Origin: a virus
DNA length: 20,398 nt
Virus record (IMG/VR): IMGVR_UViG_3300042261_000534
Location: 1 to 20,398 of that record
Reading direction: 5' to 3' (one strand)
Shown here: piece by piece, positions 1 through 6,183 of the stretch
Numbering within the stretch: position 1 is the stretch's first letter
How the letters are laid out: every line of letters starts with the position of its first letter
Translations under genes and position numbers: made by a program
The notes under the pieces: generated by a model
The model's input: the letters and a program-made list of their open reading frames with translations, nothing else
The model's database searches: none
What the model was told of the DNA's origin: nothing

Positions 1-54
1 TGGCGTGGTTTTTATCAAACCTTCGTTTATAAATATTTTAAATTTTGTTATCAT
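1..54 (-). CDS. Partial leftward gene, N-terminus only, function unknown
   Basis: An ATG at 54-52 on the minus strand opens a frame that stays open to base 1, giving MITKFKIFINEGLIKTTP. Only 18 codons are visible, so no function can be assigned. AT-rich boxes resembling those before the virion genes lie just upstream, at 61-72 and 89-100 on the minus strand. The upstream gene (234, +) is divergent, so the 179-bp gap would carry both promoters. The N-terminus, with an aromatic-rich F-I-N-E stretch, loosely recalls the short capsid-targeting leaders of T4 internal head proteins, but this is only an impression. Confidence 0.5.
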   Translation of the reverse strand, partial: MITKFKIFINEGLIKTTP

Positions 55-233
55 AGTATAATTATATATTAATTTACAATATTGAAAAATTTATATATAA
101 TAATTATGAAAACATCTAAAAATTTTAATAAAAAATCAATTTAAAACGAACCAACATCAATATATAATATTAAGAATGTAAAAAAAACGATATTTTATAT
201 TAATATATATATATAAAAATAAGAAAAAATAAA
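55..233. promoter_or_regulatory. Divergent AT-rich intergenic region
   Basis: This gap lies between the leftward partial gene and the rightward tail tube gene. It is almost entirely A+T and holds TATATA-type boxes on both strands: minus-strand boxes at 61-72 and 89-100, and a plus-strand box at 200-217. The only plus-strand reading frame is 12 codons (106-144), and I do not believe it is a gene. No Shine-Dalgarno-like GGAGG is present. Confidence 0.5.
200..217 (+). promoter_or_regulatory. Putative late-type promoter box before the tail tube gene
   Basis: The stretch TTAATATATATATATAAA ends 16 bases before the ATG at 234. It resembles the boxes before the sheath gene and the 707-aa gene, and recalls the T4 late promoter TATAAATA. 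The background is so AT-rich that chance matches are likely, so this is a pattern-level suggestion. Confidence 0.4.
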
Positions 234-800
234 ATGCCATTAGGACACTACACAAATGTTACAACTGCTACTGACCTTCATGATCCGATTTATAAAAATC
301 TATTTGAAGTTCGTATAACATTACCCACCGTATTACAGACTGTGCATCCAAATGCAACAACACTGTTACTTGAAAATGCAACTAAAGTTGATTTACCAAC
401 TTATCCAGCTTTGGGAGTGCAAACTCAAAGATTCAAATATAGTACAAGATTGTATCCAACTACACCAGATACAACATCTATTATTAAACAAGATATAGTA
501 TTTAATTTAAACCAACATAAAGATTCAAATTCTGTATTTATTTTTAGAATGTTGAAAGACTGGTACGACTTGAATTGGAATAATGAAACAGGTCAATTAT
601 CATATTTAAGAAATTTAAAATCTGATCTTATAACTATCGATGTACATGATCGTGAAGGTCGTGTAATTAGAAGAGTAAATTGGATCAACGCATTCATGAT
701 AGGTTTTACTGGTTGGGAAAATCTTGATTGGAGTCAAGTAGATATACAAACCTTAACTGCCAGTTTTGCAATTCCATATTGGAACGATTTGTATTATTAA
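234..800 (+). CDS. Contractile phage tail tube protein (T4 gp19-like)
   Basis: This 188-aa protein most likely polymerises as stacked hexamers to form the inner tube of a contractile tail. The N-terminal part, DPIYKNLFEVRITLP, is the typical opening strand of gp19-type tube proteins. It is followed by a beta-rich fold with the characteristic late segments WYDLNWNNETG (about residues 110-120) and a closing strand ending in PYWNDLYY. The length is close to the family (T4 gp19 is about 163 aa). The start is the only good ATG and follows an AT-rich promoter-like box. The gene converges on the sheath gene, its natural partner, which supports the call. A tube-initiator paralogue of the gp54 type is the main alternative. 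No cysteines or membrane segments are visible. Confidence 0.85.
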   Translation: MPLGHYTNVTTATDLHDPIYKNLFEVRITLPTVLQTVHPNATTLLLENATKVDLPTYPALGVQTQRFKYSTRLYPTTPDTTSIIKQDIVFNLNQHKDSNSVFIFRMLKDWYDLNWNNETGQLSYLRNLKSDLITIDVHDREGRVIRRVNWINAFMIGFTGWENLDWSQVDIQTLTASFAIPYWNDLYY

Positions 801-830
801 AATTCTTGAAAGTTCAGCAACATCAGATAT

Positions 831-867
831 AAAAAACTTGTTAAAAATTTTTTAACAAGTTTTTTTA
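831..867 (+). terminator. Rho-independent terminator of the tail tube gene
   Basis: The inverted repeat CTTGTTAAA (837-845) / TTTAACAAG (851-859) has a 5-base loop, is flanked by an A run on the left and is followed by seven T residues (860-866). It sits 30 bases after the tube stop codon and points rightward. The flanking A and T runs can extend the stem. Confidence 0.85.
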
Positions 868-876
868 TGTTATTAC

Positions 877-909
877 AAAAAAAAAGGAAATCTTTTGATT
901 TCCTTTTTT
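877..909 (-). terminator. Terminator of the tail sheath gene, possibly bidirectional
   Basis: The stem GGAAATC (886-892) / GATTTCC (897-903) has a TTTT loop and is extended by A-T pairing of 880-885 with 904-909. On the minus strand it lies 20 bases beyond the sheath stop and is followed by a T run (complement of the A run starting at 877). The T run on the other side means it could also back up the rightward terminator at 831-867. Confidence 0.8.
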
Positions 910-929
910 AACTTATATTAAATTATAAT

Positions 930-3900
930 TTATATTGATTTAGTAGTCGGAATAAAGCCACCAGATTTGATACTACCTTTTTTCAATATAGTTATATTAT
1001 TTATAATAGTACCCATACCTTTAATTATTTCGACCAGAGTATCTAAAACACCCATTTGTAAATCTATAATATAATCGGTATTATTAGATTTATCCATAAT
1101 ATTTTTGAAATTATACAATGCCTTAGCATCCAATAATTCTTTACATACTTGGTCAGCTCTAAATTTTACTTCATTGCGAATTTCAGGTGTATTGAATTTC
1201 CATTGATAATTTAATAACATATCATACAATCTATTTTCAAGTTCTATTAAAACTTCTCTGGAATGTATTATACTTAAAGAACTATATGGAAATATTTGTG
1301 CAGTGTTTTCACTGTTAATATAGAATCCTCTTTTTTGAGTATAGTCAATTGGATTTGCACCCATGTTCATAAGATCAAGAAGATTTTCATCATTGAATCT
1401 CATTTCAGTGTCTTTAACGTCACTTAATAAGCCCATTATAGAACCTGCCACGATTGTCCAAGGATATACACCACCTGTTGATGTTAAGAATTTATTCATA
1501 TAAGCTTTTGCGATTTTTGCAGATGGCGGTACAAATTTAGTCAAATCATCACTTCCTTTAATATAAGGGAAGAAATAACCAACACAACTTCTACCATCAA
1601 CATCATAGTTTTTCTTAGCAAAAGAATATAAGAAATTTGGATTTAAATCTTCATTACCACCATTTGCCAAATATGCTGTGTTTAATGTTCTATCAGAATT
1701 GATAAAAACAGGGTTCAATGATGATTTTAATTGACGAACACTTGGCATATTTAAGAAACCAAAACAATTAAGTTTCATTCCGCAAAGATCAGCCATCTCT
1801 TGTTTTGAATTTGCTGTCAAACCTAATCCAAATGAATCTATTAAATATCTCCATGAAATTCTATTTTTATTTGCTAATCCTTTAGCTAAATTTGTGCTTT
1901 TATCAATTACGCTTAAAATTTCTTGTTGACGAGCATCTGTGCCATTTGGAATCGAATCAACATGAACAGTAAACGGTTTCATTGTTATACCAACATATTC
2001 AGTAAAGTAATTATCTATAGATGAATATGATGTAGTATAATAGTCTGGTACTAACGTAGTTCCGTTGTTTGTTATTTTTATAGCACCATCAGCATATAAA
2101 ATTTTATAATTTGTATTTACAGTATCATTTTTTATATCAATAATACGCACAAGTTTACGTGGGATCATTCCATTTTGATAGCCTTCACCTGTTGACTCGT
2201 CATAATAAGCAGTATCATAATAAGCCTCTAAATACATCCCTCTTACCATACTCGCATATCTAACTTTATCTACATAAATAAATGTTGTATTTGTAAAATC
2301 AGTAATATAACTTGGATTCTCAATTTCAACGGTTTGTTTAATGCTATTTTTATTAGAAAAAACAATTAATTTAGAATCATAATTTGTAAAATTAATTGGG
2401 AAAGCTGTGCCATTTTCATCAATGAATTTAACTACTAAATTCGAATTAGTGTCTAAATACATCTTTAAGAAAACCTTAGTTTCTGTTTCACCACTTACAT
2501 TATTAATATAAAAATAATCACCGTTATTAATAACGCCATTATAATAATCTTGATAAAAATTACTCCATGTTGCTACAATGCCAGTTTGTGCTGTTAAGTA
2601 TGTTATTGGTTCATTAGTTGTCAATAATGTATCATAAATATTGTTTGTCATTAAAAATTCGTTATCAATATAATAAAAAACAAATGTACTATCTGCTGTA
2701 TTAAAATATTCATAAGGGTTTTCTGTTTCAAAATATATTCTGATATAACCATCTGTTGTAGTTGTTGGTGAATAAATAGTTGGATTTAATATCGAATACT
2801 TATTACCGTTTGTTGAATTTATAATAACTGATTTATTATTTAACAAATTAGTATAAATTTCAGTAAAAACTTTCATTTTTCTTAATTTATCATAATTCGT
2901 ATAATCTATAGAACCATAAGTTCCAACAAAAATAATATCTAAATAATTTACACCACTTGTTGTTCCGCTTAAACTTGTAATATCAGTTGTATCAAATGGT
3001 AAATAACCAGTTGAATCGGTTGTAACTGCATTCCATGTATAATATATATTTGGATTATTGTTACCAGTTACACCACTGTAAGTTATTTGAACATAACCTA
3101 AAATTATTGTATTTTCATTACTCAATAAATAATTTGGTTTTGATGGTGATGTTCCGGTAATTTGATTACCTTTCAATATATGAATACTTGAATAATCGCT
3201 ACTTAAATACACGACATCATATCTACTATATGTAGTTGCAGAATTTAAAATGACAAATGGTTCATGATATAACATATTAGAACCCAAACCTGTTGTTCCG
3301 CTATATTCGATTAAACCTATTGTGTAATCGTTACCGACAAACTCTTGTTTAAAACTATAAATAAAAATATTTGTTGTTGAACCAGTTGTTGGTTTAAAAG
3401 TTATCCCCCCTTTTGTTTCAGAAACAGTAATTTCATTACCAGAAACACTAGTAATATAATATGGTGTTGAATACGTAGCTATACTAAATGATTTATTGAA
3501 ATAAACTATATCATCAACTTCAGTGTTATACGATGTACCAGTTAATGTTATCGTACCGCCACTATCGCAACTTACTAAATTGTAGGCATATGACATAGCA
3601 GTGTTACCTGAAATTTTAACATTAGTGTACCAATTAGTAAATTCTGCGGTTCTACCAGTTGCAAATTCATTTGTTAAAACACTATAATTACCGAAAACAT
3701 TTCCAAGACTATCTAATCGCTTTATATCATAAGTCTTTTTTTCACTTATGCTTCCATAATATGACATAAAATTGATAGTTGTTTTTGTTGTTCCAACTAA
3801 AGTTTGACCTATAAGATCGATATTCCCTTTATAGAAATCCGAACCTAATAAAGCATCTTCATTAAAGTAACAGAATAATCCGGTTGTATCTGTTTGTGAA

Positions 3901-4763
3901 TTTATAACATCTTTTATGTACATGTTATAACCATTCAAATCGGTAAAATTAGGAATTAACGAACAATCATAATAAGCAATCATATTAACCAAATCATCGT
4001 TAATAAAACCATCTAATTCGGTTTTTATAAGACCATTGATATTAAAATATTTACTCCAATAAGAATCTACTGACAATGAATTATAATTCGTAAAATCACC
4101 AGCAACCGATAAAACAGTTACTATATAATCAGAAATTAAATCTTTTGGATTTATAAACAAAGGAACTTTATCTGAACTACCATACCATTGTTCTGCCGAT
4201 ATATCGAATCCTGTTATTGATGATTTGAACACAAAAGTGGTCAATCTTTGTGTACCAATATTAGTTATGCTCAATAAATCTTGTTCAGGATCTGGCGAAG
4301 TTGGGTTATTTGTAAATTCTTCTATAACTATATCGCCAAAAGAAAGCGTGTCACGCTCCCAAAAATCTTGTCTGTTGAAGAATCTTTCGTATGGTGCGGT
4401 ATTTTTTGCACCATTATCATATTTTGCAGAAAGTGATATAGATTCATATTCAAGTGTATCTCTTGCTGTGTCTGTTTTCAATAAATTTAATGCCCAAACC
4501 GGTCCGGTGTTAAGCATATCCTCCACTATTCTATGAAAAAATGATCCTTTATTTTCCAAATTTTTATCAATAGTGCCAAATATCGATTCAAATTCGGCTG
4601 GACTATCAACACGAACTGGTCGATTTACAGGACCCTTTTTAGAGAATCCTGGAACTAAGTTTATTAAAACATCTTGTATCGGAAGTTCTACCACTGATTG
4701 ATCTATTTCTGGTTGATAAATCTTTGGCAATCTGTATTTTCCTAACGTTTTGTTATCTATCAT
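930..4763 (-). CDS. Tail sheath protein with a very large central insertion
   Basis: This 1277-aa protein is the contractile sheath that surrounds the tail tube. The N-terminal part (about residues 1-320) reads like T4 gp18-type sheaths, with VPGFSKKGPVNRPVRVDSP, a DML-NTGPVWALNLL segment and an SDYIVTVLSVAGDFTNY segment. The conserved C-terminal core (about 860-1277) includes ISWRYLIDSFG, KFVPPSAKIAKAYM, YPWTIVAGSIMG, GMGANPIDYTQ-type text and the closing SREVLIELENRLYDMLLNYQ-helix region used in sheath-sheath contacts. T4 gp18 is about 659 aa, so this protein is nearly double. The extra length is a Thr/Gly/Tyr/Asn-rich, beta-looking block at about 320-850. It converges on the tube gene and has its own promoter-like box at 4786-4797. 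Confidence 0.93.
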   Translation of the reverse strand: MIDNKTLGKYRLPKIYQPEIDQSVVELPIQDVLINLVPGFSKKGPVNRPVRVDSPAEFESIFGTIDKNLENKGSFFHRIVEDMLNTGPVWALNLLKTDTARDTLEYESISLSAKYDNGAKNTAPYERFFNRQDFWERDTLSFGDIVIEEFTNNPTSPDPEQDLLSITNIGTQRLTTFVFKSSITGFDISAEQWYGSSDKVPLFINPKDLISDYIVTVLSVAGDFTNYNSLSVDSYWSKYFNINGLIKTELDGFINDDLVNMIAYYDCSLIPNFTDLNGYNMYIKDVINSQTDTTGLFCYFNEDALLGSDFYKGNIDLIGQTLVGTTKTTINFMSYYGSISEKKTYDIKRLDSLGNVFGNYSVLTNEFATGRTAEFTNWYTNVKISGNTAMSYAYNLVSCDSGGTITLTGTSYNTEVDDIVYFNKSFSIATYSTPYYITSVSGNEITVSETKGGITFKPTTGSTTNIFIYSFKQEFVGNDYTIGLIEYSGTTGLGSNMLYHEPFVILNSATTYSRYDVVYLSSDYSSIHILKGNQITGTSPSKPNYLLSNENTIILGYVQITYSGVTGNNNPNIYYTWNAVTTDSTGYLPFDTTDITSLSGTTSGVNYLDIIFVGTYGSIDYTNYDKLRKMKVFTEIYTNLLNNKSVIINSTNGNKYSILNPTIYSPTTTTDGYIRIYFETENPYEYFNTADSTFVFYYIDNEFLMTNNIYDTLLTTNEPITYLTAQTGIVATWSNFYQDYYNGVINNGDYFYINNVSGETETKVFLKMYLDTNSNLVVKFIDENGTAFPINFTNYDSKLIVFSNKNSIKQTVEIENPSYITDFTNTTFIYVDKVRYASMVRGMYLEAYYDTAYYDESTGEGYQNGMIPRKLVRIIDIKNDTVNTNYKILYADGAIKITNNGTTLVPDYYTTSYSSIDNYFTEYVGITMKPFTVHVDSIPNGTDARQQEILSVIDKSTNLAKGLANKNRISWRYLIDSFGLGLTANSKQEMADLCGMKLNCFGFLNMPSVRQLKSSLNPVFINSDRTLNTAYLANGGNEDLNPNFLYSFAKKNYDVDGRSCVGYFFPYIKGSDDLTKFVPPSAKIAKAYMNKFLTSTGGVYPWTIVAGSIMGLLSDVKDTEMRFNDENLLDLMNMGANPIDYTQKRGFYINSENTAQIFPYSSLSIIHSREVLIELENRLYDMLLNYQWKFNTPEIRNEVKFRADQVCKELLDAKALYNFKNIMDKSNNTDYIIDLQMGVLDTLVEIIKGMGTIINNITILKKGSIKSGGFIPTTKSI

Positions 4764-4785
4764 TGTGTTTATTTATTATTTTTTA

Positions 4786-4797
4786 CTTATATATTAA
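4786..4797 (-). promoter_or_regulatory. Putative late-type promoter box before the sheath gene
   Basis: On the minus strand this reads TTAATATATAAG and ends 22 bases before the sheath ATG. It matches eleven of twelve positions of the box before the 707-aa gene (TTAATATATAAA, 11148-11159). The similarity to T4 late promoters is an inference. Confidence 0.45.
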
Positions 4798-4822
4798 TAT
4801 ACAAAAATCGTTTTTCTGTTAC

Positions 4823-4957
4823 TTATTTACTTTTTTCTTCTTTTTTTTCTTCGATAATATCAAGTCCAACTTCTGTGCGTTTTGTTTTCTTTGCTTCTTT
4901 TTCTTTCCAATTAGTTTTGAAATCTTCAAAAGCTAATAAATTTTCCAACTTTTTCAT
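4823..4957 (-). CDS. Small charged protein, 44 aa, function unknown
   Basis: A minus-strand ATG at 4957 opens a 44-codon frame ending in TAA at 4825-4823. The product starts MKKLENLLAFEDFKTNWKEK, continues with a KKTKRTEVGLDII stretch and ends in a Lys/Glu-rich tail. It fills an otherwise empty 333-base gap, lies in the same direction as the sheath gene 60 bases further on, and has TATATA-type boxes upstream at 4978-4988 and 5013-5024. Composition is that of a soluble, mostly helical, highly charged peptide, with no signal or membrane segment. It resembles the many tiny proteins of T4-like phages, but I do not recognise the family. The antisense frame is a run of Phe and is not credible. Confidence 0.6.
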   Translation of the reverse strand: MKKLENLLAFEDFKTNWKEKEAKKTKRTEVGLDIIEEKKEEKSK

Positions 4958-5057
4958 ATTCTTTGAATTGTTTTTATGTATATATAAATCTTTTTTTCTT
5001 ATTTTTTACTAATTTATATATTAATTATATTTTTGAAACTTTTAATCGATTTTATGG

Positions 5058-5065
5058 TATAAATA
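5058..5065 (+). promoter_or_regulatory. TATAAATA box before the repeat-rich lipoprotein
   Basis: The sequence is an exact match to the T4 late promoter core TATAAATA and lies 31 bases before the ATG at 5097. It overlaps TAAATATTG (5060-5068), a poor match to the Bacteroidota -7 box TAnnTTTG, so either a phage or a host polymerase form could be meant. Chance occurrence in this AT-rich DNA cannot be excluded. Confidence 0.35.
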
Positions 5066-5096
5066 TTGCATTGAGTATTAAAAAAAATACAAACAC

Positions 5097-5765
5097 ATGA
5101 AAAATATAGCTTTAACGATTATAATTATCATTATGTTAGGTTGTTCAACAACAAAAACAATGACACAAGATATTTATCAAAAAAAAGATTATTCATATTT
5201 ACATATAGATACGACTGATAATAATTTATATTATGAACAAGAATATAACTATTTAACAGTAAAACCTTATTGGGCTAATTACTATTTAACAGTAAAACCT
5301 TATTGGGCTAATTACTATTTAACACCTACATATTTATATTACTATTGGGATTATAATCAATATTATTATCCTTATCCATATTTTTATTATAATTTTAATT
5401 GGGATTGGAATCATCATAGACACCATAATCACTGGAATAATTATTACTATGGACGCAGATATTCACAAAACTTTCAAAAAAGACATATAAATTATACACC
5501 ATATGAATATCGTCAACCAAGACGTTCAAATGAATATCACAAACCATATTACAAACCACAACCAAAACAACCACGTTATCAACAACCAAGACCACGTGTA
5601 AATCCACAACCACGACAACGTATAAATCCACAACCACGTGTAAATCCACAACCACGACAACGTATAAATCCACAACCACGTGTAAATCCACAACCACGAC
5701 AACGTATAAATCCACAACATTATAACTCACAGACACACTATAACTCACAAAAAAGAATTAGATAA
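5097..5765 (+). CDS. Tyr/Trp/His-rich lipoprotein with tandem repeats
   Basis: The 222-aa product begins with a lipoprotein signal (hydrophobic residues 4-14, lipobox MLGC, lipidated Cys16), so it should be anchored in a host membrane. Residues about 52-73 are a duplicated 11-residue unit YLTVKPYWANY. Residues about 75-130 are extremely rich in Tyr, Trp, His and Asn. The C-terminal third is Pro/Gln/Arg-rich, with three copies of a 14-residue RVNPQPRQRINPQP-type unit encoded by perfect 42-bp DNA repeats. The chain is probably extended or disordered and strongly basic towards the end. I do not recognise a family. It is the first gene of a rightward block with another lipoprotein and the ligase. 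A surface or wall-binding role is conceivable but unproven. Confidence 0.75.
   Translation: MKNIALTIIIIIMLGCSTTKTMTQDIYQKKDYSYLHIDTTDNNLYYEQEYNYLTVKPYWANYYLTVKPYWANYYLTPTYLYYYWDYNQYYYPYPYFYYNFNWDWNHHRHHNHWNNYYYGRRYSQNFQKRHINYTPYEYRQPRRSNEYHKPYYKPQPKQPRYQQPRPRVNPQPRQRINPQPRVNPQPRQRINPQPRVNPQPRQRINPQHYNSQTHYNSQKRIR
5251..5316 (+). repeat. Perfect 33-bp tandem duplication
   Basis: Bases 5251-5283 are repeated exactly at 5284-5316, and the start of a third copy (ATTTAACA) follows at 5317-5324. The duplication keeps the reading frame and adds one 11-residue YLTVKPYWANY unit. Complete identity suggests a recent event. Confidence 0.95.
5592..5717 (+). repeat. Three perfect 42-bp tandem repeats
   Basis: Copies lie at 5592-5633, 5634-5675 and 5676-5717 and are identical base for base. 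Each encodes 14 in-frame residues of the Pro/Gln/Arg-rich tail, and each is itself built from two similar half units (CCACGTGTAAATCCACAA and CCACGACAACGTATAAAT...). Copy number could change by slippage without breaking the frame. Confidence 0.95.
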
Positions 5766-5788
5766 TTTTTTTATTTGAAAATTTTTAT

Positions 5789-5796
5789 TATATTTG
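5789..5796 (+). promoter_or_regulatory. Bacteroidota-type -7 promoter element
   Basis: TATATTTG is a perfect match to the TAnnTTTG element used by the primary sigma factor of Bacteroidota. It ends 17 bases before the ATG at 5814, which suits a short leader. The upstream -33 position carries only a T run rather than a clean TTTG; a TTTG at 5774-5777 is too close. It suggests that host polymerase transcribes the small lipoprotein and probably the ligase. Confidence 0.5.
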
Positions 5797-5813
5797 CACT
5801 TTAATTTTAAACA

Positions 5814-6173
5814 ATGAAAAAAATCTTATTTTTATTTTTATTATCATTTTTAATGTTTTCATGTGCTGAACAAAAAACATTTACAAATTCCAAAAACGAA
5901 GAATTTATTGCTAAACCTTATGGTTGGGCAAACGAAGAATCACAAAAAATAGATACGGTCGTTTATGAAATAAATGCTGGTAATGCCATATTATCAATTT
6001 TATTTTCAGAAACCATTATAGCACCATTATATTTAACTGGGTGGGAAATATATGAACCAGTTCGTTTAAAAAACAAAAATGAAACATTTGATAGCAATTA
6101 TATCAATTTATTTTTTTTAATACTAATTGGATTTATTATTATTATTTTTATATTCAAATACACAAAATCTTAA
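5814..6173 (+). CDS. Small lipoprotein with C-terminal membrane segment; possible unimolecular spanin
   Basis: This 119-aa protein has a short lipoprotein signal with lipobox MFSC (lipidated Cys17) and, at the other end, a hydrophobic helix at about residues 98-114 followed by the basic tail KYTKS. That is the architecture of u-spanins such as T1 gp11 (131 aa), which link outer and inner membranes and fuse them in the last step of lysis. A caution is the middle segment at about 57-76 (ILSILFSETIIAPLYLTGW), which is also quite hydrophobic; the motif KPYGWANE followed by FSET-PLYLTGWE looks like a conserved small phage protein whose role I cannot name. It lies 48 bases after the first lipoprotein, behind a host-like -7 box, and 10 bases before the ligase start, so it is probably co-transcribed with the ligase. 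Confidence 0.75.
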   Translation: MKKILFLFLLSFLMFSCAEQKTFTNSKNEEFIAKPYGWANEESQKIDTVVYEINAGNAILSILFSETIIAPLYLTGWEIYEPVRLKNKNETFDSNYINLFFLILIGFIIIIFIFKYTKS

Positions 6174-6183
6174 TAATTATTAT

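Noticed and set aside
106-144. 12-codon frame starting at 106
   Set aside because: Too short, low-complexity Lys/Asn content expected by chance in this AT-rich gap.
4724-4936. Phe-rich 70-codon plus-strand frame
   Set aside because: It overlaps the sheath start and is the antisense of the Lys/Glu-rich 44-aa gene; poly-Phe is an artefact of that.
5395-5748. Val-rich antisense reading frame opposite the repeat-rich lipoprotein
   Set aside because: Its composition is simply the antisense of the Tyr/Asn and CCACAACCACG repeats; the plus frame has a signal peptide and in-frame duplications.
6127-6183. Upstream ATG at 6127 as start of the ligase
   Set aside because: It would overlap the 3' end of the previous gene by 47 bases and add a hydrophobic 19-residue leader not found in the family; the ATG at 6184 places the NAD-binding domain at the normal distance.
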